This document shows positions 54,761 to 63,665 of a stretch of 64,000 bases of DNA, in pieces. The notes below the pieces were generated by a model. The model was not told where the DNA came from. It searched no databases and worked only from the letters and a program-made list of their open reading frames with translations. Origin of the DNA: Lonicera japonica (lineage: Eukaryota; Streptophyta; Magnoliopsida; Dipsacales; Caprifoliaceae); assembly GCA_021464415.1 (NCBI GenBank), contig CM038471.1, positions 11,187,386-11,251,385 on the forward strand. The letters are read 5' to 3'. The position numbers and the translations under genes were made by a program. Each line of letters opens with the position of its first letter. Positions within the stretch are counted from its first letter, which is position 1.

Positions 54761-57587
54761 TGAAAGAAAGAAAACTTTTAAAAGAAAGGTGGAAAAAAGC
54801 CACGAAGACTTTTATAACAAAGCCAAACCTAATAAAGCAAAGACCAAAAGTAATAAAAAGAAAAATAATAGTTACAATAAAAAGAATGTAGTATTTCACA
54901 ATTGTGGTAAGAAAGGACACTATAAAAATGAGTGTAGAGTTAAAGAAAAACTTAATAAGTTAAATATTTCTAATGAAGATACAGAAGAGATATTAGAATT
55001 AATGAGAATTGAAAATAATTTACAATCAGATAATAATTCACATTCAGATATTCCTGAAGAATCTTCTGAAAATAATCAGACAGAATATGAATCAAGTTCA
55101 TCTTCTAAAGTAAAAATGTGTGGTGATAATTGCACCAAAGCATGTTGTAATAAATCACTAAATGTAATAACGAAAGATAATAATGATGAAAAAACATTAT
55201 TAATTGAATTAATTGAAAAAATAAGTGATAATGATCTGAAAAATCAATATTTAAAGCAACTAAAAGAATTATTGCTTAAAGAAAATAAAAGTAATAAACT
55301 ACTAAAACATAAAGAGAAACCTATATTCAGCCTTAATAAGACTTTAGAGAGATTTAAAAATACTACTAAAGAAATTACACTTCCTGAATTAAATCAAGAA
55401 GTTAATAATTTAAAGAAAGAAATCTCTAAATTAAAAAAGGAAATCCCTGAGATAAGAAAAATAATTAATAGTGTAATTACTAAACAAAAATTAAGTATTA
55501 ATAGTTCCTCTAATTCTTCTGAAGAAGAAAAAGAGGAAGACAAAATTGAAACCTCAAAAATAAATGATCCTGATGATGATAATGATATACTTGAAACTAA
55601 GTCTTTAAGTGTATTAAAAGACATTACTATCCAAAAATGGTATACTAATATTACATTAATAATTAATAAAACGTTTATTATTGAATTACCAGCATTAGTA
55701 GATAGTGGAGCTGATTTGAATTGTATTCAAGAAGGCCTAGTTCCCACTATATACTATGAAAAAACAAATGAAAGACTAAGTTCTGCAAATGGTAGTAAAA
55801 TGAGTATTAAATATAAATTACCTAAAGTTCATATCTGCCAAAACAATGTTTGTTTTAAGACATCCTTCGTCTTAGTAACTAACATGACAGACAAAATTAT
55901 TTTAGGATTACCATTTATATACTTACTTTACCCATTCACTACCTCAACTAGAGGATTAATTAGCACACATTTAGGTCAAAAGGTAACGTTTAAATTCATA
56001 ACTGAACCTAAAGAAAGAGACCTAAGAATAATCAAGGAACAATCAATAAGTAAAAGTCTAAATTTAATAAATTCTAAAAGGAATCAATTAAAGTATCTAA
56101 AAGATGAAGTTAAATACAAAAAGATTGAAGAAAAACTTGAGGACAAGATTCTTCAAGATAAAATTAAGGAATTTAATTCTAAATTAATTAAAGAAGTTTG
56201 TTCAGATATTCCTCATGCATTTTGGCATAGGAAAAAACATATTGTTGGTCTTCCTTATGCTAAGGAATTTAAGGAACATTTAATTCCTACTAAGGCCAGG
56301 CCAATACAAATGAATCATGAACAAATGGAATATTGTAAAACCGAGATAAATGATTTATTAAAAAAGGGAATAATTAGAAAAAGTAAATCACCTTGGTCCT
56401 GCCCAGCTTTCTATGTTAATAAGAATTCTGAAATAGAAAGAGGAGCACCCAGACTTGTAATAAATTACAAACCTTTAAACAAAGTATTAGAATGGATTAG
56501 GTATCCATTACCTAATAAGAAAGATTTAATTAATAGGCTAAATCAAGCCATTATATTCAGTAAATTTGACTTGAAAAGTGGATTTTGGCAAATCCAAATC
56601 GATGAAAAAGATAGGTATAAGACTGCTTTTACCACTCCATTTGGCCATTATGAATGGAATGTAATGCCATTTGGCCTTAAAAATGCCCCAAGTGAATTTC
56701 AAAATATAATGAATGATATATTAAACCCATTTAGTCATTTTACTATAGTCTACATTGATGATGTATTAATATTTTCCAAATCAATTGAAGAACATTGGGA
56801 ACATCTCCATTCATTCTTTAAAACAATTAAATTAAATGGATTAGTTTTATCACCAACAAAATGTTGTCTGTTTAAAACTAAAATAAGATTTTTAGGTCAT
56901 GACATCCAATATGGTCTAATTAAACCAATCAATAGAGCAATTCAGTTTGCTGATAAATTCCCGGATGAAATCTTAGATAAAAATCAATTACAAAGGTTTT
57001 TAGGATCCCTTAATTATATAGGAGAATTCTACAAAAACCTTAGGAAAGAGTGTAAACCCTTGTTTGAGAGGCTTAAGGATAACCCTCCTCCTTGGACAAA
57101 AGTTCATACTTCCATTGTCCAACAAATTAAAAAGCATGTCAAGGAATTGCCTTGCCTTGGCATATCTGATCCATCTGCTTTCAAGATTGTTGAAACAGAT
57201 GCCTCTAATGAAGGTTTTGGAGGAATTCTAAAGCAGAAACTTACTCCCAATTCTCCAGAACAAATTATTTCTTTTCATTCAGGCGCATGGGACAAAACCC
57301 AAATTAATTATTCTACTATTAAAAAAGAAATACTTTCTTTAATATTATGTATTAATAAATTTCAACATGATTTATTAAATCAAAAATTTTTGGTCAGAAT
57401 TGACTGTCAATCAGCTAAATTTCTTTTAGAAAAAGATGTGAAAAATCTTGCCTCTAAACAGATTTTTGCAAGGTGGCAAGCCTTGTTAAGTATTTTCGAA
57501 TTTGATATTGAATATATTAAAGGTTCTCAAAATTCTATTCCTGATTTTCTCACAAGAGAATTTCTTAATAAACAGGAGAAAAAATGA
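54758..57587 (+). pseudogene. Pararetrovirus 2 coat C-terminus-protease-RT-RNase H, plus copy (N-terminally cut)
   Basis: Open for 932 codons from the internal ATG at 54789, after entering at the junction. In order: a basic tract, the altered knuckle FHNCGKKGHYKNEC, the acidic coiled-coil region, and protease ALVDSGADLNCI (about 55693). RT has RLVINYKPLNKVLEWIRYPL, FSKFDLKSGFWQIQIDEKDR, MPFGLKNAPSEFQNIM and the catalytic YIDDVLIFSKS (about 56750). RNase H has IVETDASNEGFGGILKQK and ends GSQNSIPDFLTREF. There is no internal stop or frameshift, but the coat N-terminus is in the separate 62223 segment. The TGA overlaps the next ATG (ATGA). Confidence 0.9.
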
Positions 57588-59083
57588 GTGTTCGCGGCAG
57601 AGGCCGCCGTGGCAGAGGACCTGGCGGGAGGCCCGAGACTACGGAGGAATATCATGCCAGCCTCCGTAAAAGTAATACCCCCCCGTTTGACCTATGCGGA
57701 CCAAGTAACCCGCGTGATGGTCCAAATCCTTTTTACAAAGTTCAAAAGGATGAGTTACTTGAAGTTAAAGGAAAAGGTACAGCAATTGTCCCTTTTCCAT
57801 CCCAATTAACCCCTACTCCAGTTACAAATCAATTCACCATTTTAGGCCAGATACCTAAACCTTTTAATCAAGCCTTAGCCAGCCAGCCCGCTGATAATAA
57901 CCCTTTTGAAATTCAAAATATTCAAAAGCCTACTAAGCCCAATTACCCCAAATCAAGCCCACATATACCTAAATGCCTAACAAACCTCTTCTATGTTGAA
58001 CCCAGCATGTCTGACATAGATGATCCATTAATGTTAGCCCTCCAATATTTCCCTCCTGGTTGGCACTTCTTACCACAGGCTACCCATAAAACTCTAAAGT
58101 TTTATAATAAGATTTTAGTCTCTACCGAATCAATTTTTATTAAACCCATTTATGACAAGGATGATTCTTCAAAGGTCATCTACCATTCCTTGTTCATAAA
58201 GAAATTAATTACCTTTGAAGAATGGGGGAGTAATCCTTACGATCTCTTCCAACTTTCTGGTACAGACCAATTCTTTAATTACCATGATTATATAGAAGCA
58301 TGGATGAAAATCCTATGCTACCAAAATGAAACTTTTAATCATTCCTGGTTCATACAGTTTGACCAGCATTTTAAGCCCAACTTCCCTAATTGGTTTATTC
58401 GCTGGTGGGAACAATTCGGCCCAGATCCTAATTACCTTCCTGAAACCCTCCGTGGATATATGGATTATTTTGGTAGAGTTTCCCCCTTAATCACAGAAAG
58501 CCCAATGCCTTTAATTATCCTGTTCCTTTCAAAGTACAAGGTCCCTTGGATCCTTAAATGGCAGTATTACTTAAATAAAAGCCCAGTAGTTGACCAAACC
58601 CATTTGTCTACTGGATCCTCCAGTTCTATAATCAAAACCCACGGCCAGTTCGATATTGTATCTCGCCAAACCTTTGTTAAATGGTGGGATAAATACACAA
58701 TTGACCGCATAATTAATATTATTTTAAAAGAGTTTCCTCCACCTCAAGGCCCAATAGCCCAAGTGGAAACCCAACCTCTTTCATCAACCGTCCCTATTCC
58801 AAACAAAGCTTCAGGTAGTGGAACCAAAACACCTATTGAGCCCAAGACTGTTAAAAAAGCAGAAGTCAGCCCATCTCCATCCTCTAATACTTTGGATCTA
58901 GACAGCCTTTCCCCTGCTCAAATGAGAACAATTTTGGCAGCCCTCAATGACCCTCCTAAAGAAGTCCCTCACAAAGTTGAAGGATCTCCAAAGTCAGATG
59001 AAGGCTCAACTATTGGTCCCTCTCAGCCCAAGAACTGGTACGAGATGACCCTTTTTGAAGATGCCCAAGACCCGTATGGTTAA
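57584..59083 (+). CDS. Pararetrovirus 2 downstream ORF, 499 codons, intact, function unknown
   Basis: The ORF starts at an ATG overlapping the polymerase stop by 4 nt (ATGA), suggesting termination-reinitiation or leaky coupling. The N-terminus is Arg/Gly-rich (RGRGRRGRGPGGRPET, RNA-binding style). A Pro-rich linker follows, then a Trp/Tyr/Phe-rich central region (ALQYFPPGWHFLPQATHKTL, HSWFIQFDQHFKPNFPNWFI, RWWEQFGPDPNYLPETLRGY, FVKWWDKYTIDRIINII) and a Pro/Ser-rich acidic tail with SLSPAQMRTILAAL. No known enzyme motif is seen. It occupies the position of ORF2 of florendoviruses. A similar Trp-rich ORF sits at 14904-15941 in pararetrovirus 1. Whether it is expressed is unknown. Confidence 0.7.
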   Translation: MSVRGRGRRGRGPGGRPETTEEYHASLRKSNTPPFDLCGPSNPRDGPNPFYKVQKDELLEVKGKGTAIVPFPSQLTPTPVTNQFTILGQIPKPFNQALASQPADNNPFEIQNIQKPTKPNYPKSSPHIPKCLTNLFYVEPSMSDIDDPLMLALQYFPPGWHFLPQATHKTLKFYNKILVSTESIFIKPIYDKDDSSKVIYHSLFIKKLITFEEWGSNPYDLFQLSGTDQFFNYHDYIEAWMKILCYQNETFNHSWFIQFDQHFKPNFPNWFIRWWEQFGPDPNYLPETLRGYMDYFGRVSPLITESPMPLIILFLSKYKVPWILKWQYYLNKSPVVDQTHLSTGSSSSIIKTHGQFDIVSRQTFVKWWDKYTIDRIINIILKEFPPPQGPIAQVETQPLSSTVPIPNKASGSGTKTPIEPKTVKKAEVSPSPSSNTLDLDSLSPAQMRTILAALNDPPKEVPHKVEGSPKSDEGSTIGPSQPKNWYEMTLFEDAQDPYG

Positions 59084-59387
59084 CATGGTACCTTCACTCA
59101 CTACTTGGATCAAAGTATCCAAGAAAAGCTGTGTACCAATTTAATTATTCGGAAGAAAGAACAAAGTTCCAACCGCCAGACATAATCATCACACTTTTGA
59201 CGCTTTCTTACAAAGTCAAAAGTTCTTTACCACCGAAAGATGGATGCATTCAACAAAGTCTGAAGATTCCTACTTTCCCTGTTCAATCAGTACTGCTCAA
59301 TCAAGGCCCGTGGTTTTACAACTATAAATAAATATGTGTGTAATAGAAGAGGAGGCAGGTCTTTAATCCTTCTCTTCTTTGAGAACT
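59084..59387 (+). promoter_or_regulatory. Pararetrovirus 2 intergenic promoter region
   Basis: Non-coding DNA with TGACG-containing CACTTTTGACGCTTTC (59190s), repeated CAAAGT boxes, and a TATA box CTATAAATA at 59322-59330 that overlaps AATAAA (59327-59332). It should drive the pregenomic RNA. Confidence 0.65.
59323..59330 (+). promoter_or_regulatory. TATA box of pararetrovirus 2
   Basis: TATAAATA, predicted start of transcription about 30 nt downstream (near 59355). An AATAAA overlaps its 3' side. Confidence 0.6.
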
Positions 59388-59993
59388 TTATTTGTATTCA
59401 AAATCAATTTTCTTTACTTCTACCTCCCTTTCAGCAAAGTTTGAATTGTAAGTTTTCTTATAACCATTCAACAAAGTTTGAATGTTTTGTAATTTTGTTT
59501 TATAATTCAACAAAGTTTGAATTTTATTTACTCTTTATTAATATTTTATAAGTATGCTCTGTGACTGCCTCTAATAGAGGATCTCTCACATCAGAAATTG
59601 TTTTAATTATTATTCATTATTTTAACTATTATTCCGCGCTTACTCTCATTAACATTCTCATATTGCTTCACTGATTCCGCTTCCCATTTGTTATTTGTAT
59701 TCAAAATCAATTTTCTTTACTTCTACCTCCCTTTCAGCAAAGTTTGAATTGTAAGTTTTCTTATAACCATTCAACAAAGTTTGAATGTTTTGTAATTTTG
59801 TTTTATAATTCAACAAAGTTTGAATTTTATTTACTCTTTATTAATATTTTATAAGTATGCTCTGTGACTGCCTCTAATAGAGGATCTCTCACATCAGAAA
59901 TTGTTTTAATTATTATTCATTATTTTAACTATTATTCCGCGCTTACTCTCATTAACATTCTCATATTGCTTCACTGATTCCGCTTCCCATTTG
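59388..59993 (+). repeat. Exact 303-bp tandem duplication ending at the PBS
   Basis: Units 59388-59690 and 59691-59993 appear identical. Each runs from TTATTTGTATTCAAAATC to TTCCGCTTCCCATTTG. Only the second is followed by the rest of the primer-binding site (GTATCAGAGG). Each unit has three CAAAGTTTGAAT boxes and the AGTATGCTCTGTGACTGCC block. Confidence 0.93.
59551..59595 (+). promoter_or_regulatory. Leader motif shared with pararetrovirus 1 (first unit)
   Basis: AGTATGCTCTGTGACTGCC, then CCTCTAATAGAGG (a 5-bp hairpin overlapping both blocks), then ATCTCTCACATCAGAA. Repeated at 59854-59898 and, diverged, at 16697-16740. Confidence 0.6.
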
Positions 59994-60003
59994 GTATCAG
60001 AGG
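59992..60003 (+). promoter_or_regulatory. Primer-binding site (initiator tRNA-Met), plus copy
   Basis: TGGTATCAGAGG, 11 of 12 to the tRNA-Met complement. Minus-strand DNA synthesis would start here. Confidence 0.85.
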
Positions 60004-60246
60004 TTGTTTCTGATTAATCGCGTTATTGATTAACTTTATTTATTCAATCAAACTCTGCTTATTAATTTCAATTCTAGTTTCTTTCTTTTCTTCGCTTGTA
60101 GACTCTCTTGTCACCCTGAAACATAGCTAGACAGCCAGTGTAAGTCCCGACAGATAGGGCAGAGGAGTGCTTAAAGGCTTATTAGGGTATGTGCAATGCG
60201 GCTCTACCAGGTTTAAAGGGTAGTAATTAGGAAACAAATTAATAAA
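60004..60246 (+). other. Pararetrovirus 2 leader between PBS and movement protein
   Basis: Non-coding, with TTGTCACCCTGAAACATAGC and GCGGCTCTACCAGGTTTAAA. It leads to the ATG at 60247 (AAAATGAGT). Confidence 0.7.
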
Positions 60247-62133
60247 ATGAGTAGATTGTTTAGATCTAGTTCGTCAGTTAGCTCGAGGTCAGAAATGTCC
60301 TCCATTCCAGATATAATTAATCAGGAAGAACATTCTTATGAGAATGTTTTACAAGAATTTGGAGATTGGAATATCCCCAAAGTATCTCCTAGAGAAATTT
60401 ATAAATCAACCTTTATTAATTTACTTAAATCAGATTATAATATTAACACAGTAGAAAAATGTTACGCAATTAACAAAGAAAATGAAAATTGTTCTTTGTT
60501 CAGCAGAGAATTAATTAAAAAGCATATGGACAAAGGCAATAACTTTATTCATATTGGACTTATTCAAGTGGCTATAAAACCATTATCAATTAGAGGGGTT
60601 AATTCATCTATACTTTTGTGTCTTAGAGATGCAAGGTATCTTAATTTCACACCAAGCATATTAGGAATTATGGAATCTAGCCTCCATAATGGTCCTATTC
60701 ATTTTAATTGCTTTCCGGATTTCACCTTAAGTTTAGGTGATCCTCATATCTTAAAAGCATTAACTTTAAATATAAAAACTGCAGGAGAAATTACCCAGAT
60801 GATCGAAGGATCAAGGGCTCTTGCCTTAATTTACAGAATACATTATAAATGTATGAAATCAAATTTAAATGTTAAAGCAATTAATAAAAGTCCTAAAGAT
60901 AAAACTGTTTTAATACAAAGTAGTACTAGTGATGCTAATATCCAAGTTCCCAAAACAATTTTGTGGAAAGATATTAACTTCCCTAGTCAATGGATTTTAG
61001 AAAATGAACTCCCTAGGCAACCAACTGTTAATAACATAATGAATTTAGATAATATAAGACAATACCTAGATGGAACTGTCAGAATAAGCTTTGATGAAAG
61101 AAGAATTAGGAAACCTCCACTAATTCTTAATGATACAGCTAGTAGTTCATCTGTCCCTTCTAGGATAGATAATCTATCTAGAAAAGATCCCGATTTAATT
61201 AATAAAACAAACATTAAACTAAAAAATATTACAACTGAAGGTCAGGTTACTTAACCTAGCTATTCAACTAAAAATGAATCCGAAGAAGATGATCAACAGT
61301 TATCACCTACTCAAAGTGATTTTGAAACAGGAACTGTTAACCACCAACTCTTCACTATTAATAAAGAATTTAAAATTAATTGGATGGAACTAACTCTAGA
61401 TTTTAATTCAAAAGAGAATAAGCCAAAGAGACATCAATTTAGGATTGATGTTCCTACGGAAAAGAGGAGATTAAGAATCATAAATAAATGGGAAACATTT
61501 ATGCATGAGTTTAATCTAAATATAATTTTTTTTAAATGGTATGAAAAATACTACAAAAAATGCAACGTAATCACAAAAACTCAATGGGAAAAAGAAGACA
61601 ACACTAAAGTAGAATTGTCCCACCCTCCATTACAAACCATAAATATCTCAATAGGAACCACTAGAATAAAAGCGACACCTTTTAAAATTCCCAGTGGGGA
61701 TGATGGTGCTAAAAAATTAATTGAACAAAATAATTTCACTAATCAATGCTTACATACTATAGGTAAACAATTAGATAAAATTGAGAATAAACTTGATGAC
61801 AAATTAGATACTAATAAAAAACTTGATAAAAAAGTTGAAAAAAGAATTGAATCACCATTAATAAAACTCCCAGAGTTTAGGTTAGGTTTAAGATTGCCTA
61901 TCCAACCAAAAGACAATGAAGTTGCTAGACAACTTGATAAGATATTCAAAAGAATCAATCAAAAAGATTCTAGTGAAGTGGTTGAAACTAGCACTACTAG
62001 AATTAATGTTGTTAACAAAGACTCTGAAGCTGAAGATTCTGATGAATCTAAAACTTCAGAAATATCTTTAATTAAAGATATAGAAAACCAATTTAATAAA
62101 ATATCATTTAATAAACCAATCCAACCGGCTTAA
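60247..62133 (+). pseudogene. Pararetrovirus 2 movement-protein ORF, plus copy
   Basis: The frame runs 60247-62133 with one nonsense TAA at 61252-61254 (a Gln codon in the minus copy). The N-terminus is Ser-rich. The 30K-superfamily core is at about residues 95-210 (HIGLIQVAIKPLSIRG, GIMESSLHNGPIHFNCFPDF). The C-terminal half is charged, with a coiled-coil (QLDKIENKLDDKLDTNK) that may multimerise. The ORF ends at TAA 62131-62133, out of frame with the coat ORF, which opens at about 62114. Confidence 0.86.
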
Positions 62134-63119
62134 CAAAAAATTGGTATTCAAAACCAACTCCTCCAGACTTACAGTTTGAAGAAAGAAATTTAAGTAATCA
62201 ATTTTCAGTCTCATCTAATAAAATGTATGAATGGAATATTGATGGCTTAAGCGAAGCTGAGTTACTAAACAAATTAAATCATATGTCCATGGTTGCTAAC
62301 AGTTATTTAAATAACTTCAACAATTTAACCCAACCTGATATTGTTGAATTATTAGCATCTGGATTTACTGGAATCCTTAGATCTTGGTGGGAAAAACATC
62401 TCACCCAAGAAACTAGAGATTCCATAATTAATGCAGTCCAACAAGATGAAGAAGGAAATCCCATATTTGATGAGGAAATAGGGATTGGTCATCCTGATGG
62501 AGTAAACACACTAATTTACACAATAGTCAAACATTTCATTGGAACTCCCAGTAATATTTCTGAAAGAATCCATGATCAATTAAGTAATTTAACCTGTCCC
62601 ACTTTAAGCGACTTTAGGTGGTATAAGGATGTATTTACCTCTAGGGTAATGATGAGAGACGATAGTAATAAACCATTTTGGAAGGAGAAATTTGTCAATG
62701 GTTTACCCAGTCTATTTGCCCACAAAATTAGAGAAGAATTAGCCAAAGATTTAGGTTTCATAGATTATGACAACCTAACTTATGGAGACATAATTAGTCA
62801 AATACAAAAAACTGGTCTTAAAATGTGTATAGATTTTAAGATTAGTAGCCAAGTTAATAAAAATAAACAAAAATATGAATTGGGTAATTTTTGTCAACAA
62901 TATGGCCTTCCATCCATTGCCCCATCTAAAAGGAAAAAATTCAAGAAACATAATCATGAAAGAAAGAAAACTTTTAAAAGAAAGGTGGAAAAAAGCCACG
63001 AAGACTTTTATAACAAAGCCAAACCTAATAAAGCAAAGACCAAAAGTAATAAAAAGAAAAATAATAGTTACAATAAAAAGAATGTAGTATGTCACAATTG
63101 TGGTAAGAAAGGACACTAT
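62114..63119 (+). pseudogene. Pararetrovirus 2 coat protein N-terminal part, plus copy
   Basis: Open from about 62114 (first ATG at 62223, MYEWNIDGLSEAELLNKLNH) through the coat core (RSWWEKHLTQETRDS, FRWYKDVFTSRVMMRDDSN, KEKFVNGLPSLFAHKI). It then covers the basic tract and an unaltered start of the zinc knuckle, CHNCGKKGHY, where viral sequence stops at 63119. The rest of the polyprotein is at 54758-57587 because of the permutation. The knuckle Cys here is Phe at both other copies in the window. Confidence 0.86.
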
Positions 63120-63144
63120 CACCAACAAATCCATTTTAAATATA

Positions 63145-63665
63145 AGTATTTTCTAATAAATAAAAAACAGTTTTTCTACAAAATAGAAAAACAAAAACTG
63201 TTTTATTTTCTAATAAATAAAAAACTGTTTTTCCAAAAAACATAAAAAACAAAACTGTTTTATTTTTAATAAATAAAAACTGTTTTTCCAAAAACAGAAA
63301 AACAAAAACTGTTTTATTTTCTAATAAATAAAAAACTGTTTTTGTACAAAATAGAAAAACAAAAACTGTTTTATTTTCTGATAAATAAAAAACTGTTTTT
63401 CCAAAAAACATAAAAAAAAAAAACTGTTTTATATTTAATAAATAAAAACTGTTTTTCCAAAAACAGAAAAACAAAAACTGTTTTATTTTCTAATAAATAA
63501 AAAACTTTTTTTCCAAAAAACAGAAAAAACAAAACTGTTTTATTTTTAATAAATAAAAAACTGTTTTTCCAAGACCAGAAAAACAAAAACTGTTTTATTT
63601 TCTAATAAATAAAAAACTGTTTTTTTTTTATAAGCAAAAAACTGTTTTCTCCTCTTAAAACAGAA
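63145..63665 (+). repeat. AT-rich minisatellite of about nine hairpin-forming units
   Basis: CTGTTTTTCCAAAAAACAG-type units, separated by AAAACAAAAACTGTTTTATT and TTCTAATAAATAAAAAA, recur every 50-60 bp. Variant units recur about every 167 bp (TACAAAATAGAAAAAC at about 63176 and 63344; ACATAAAAAACAAAACTG-like units at about 63240 and 63405), giving a three-unit higher-order repeat. The same unit occurs at 50008-50046. Long frames here are low-complexity artefacts. Confidence 0.88.

Larger units (their letters stand above)
54756..63119 (+). mobile_element. Endogenous pararetrovirus 2, circularly permuted full-length plus-strand copy
   Basis: It starts in the middle of the coat gene (equivalent to 62952) and runs through protease, RT, RNase H, downstream ORF, intergenic region, PBS, leader and movement-protein ORF. 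It then re-enters the coat gene and ends at 63119. The last 165 bases repeat the first 165. Subtracting that and the 303-bp duplication gives a unit of about 7.9 kb, a normal caulimovirid genome size. It is joined head-to-head with the minus copy. Confidence 0.88.

Noticed and set aside
62131..62145. AAAAAAT as a -1 ribosomal slippery site between movement and coat frames
   Set aside because: It lies after the movement stop codon rather than within the overlap of the two frames, so it cannot act in the usual way.
63136..63586. Minus-strand frames of 112 and 71 codons rich in Phe/Leu
   Set aside because: They are translations of the AT-rich minisatellite and repeat with its period.
63145..63665. 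CRISPR-like array
   Set aside because: The spacers are themselves repeats, the sequence is plant nuclear, and no cas-like genes exist. It is a minisatellite.
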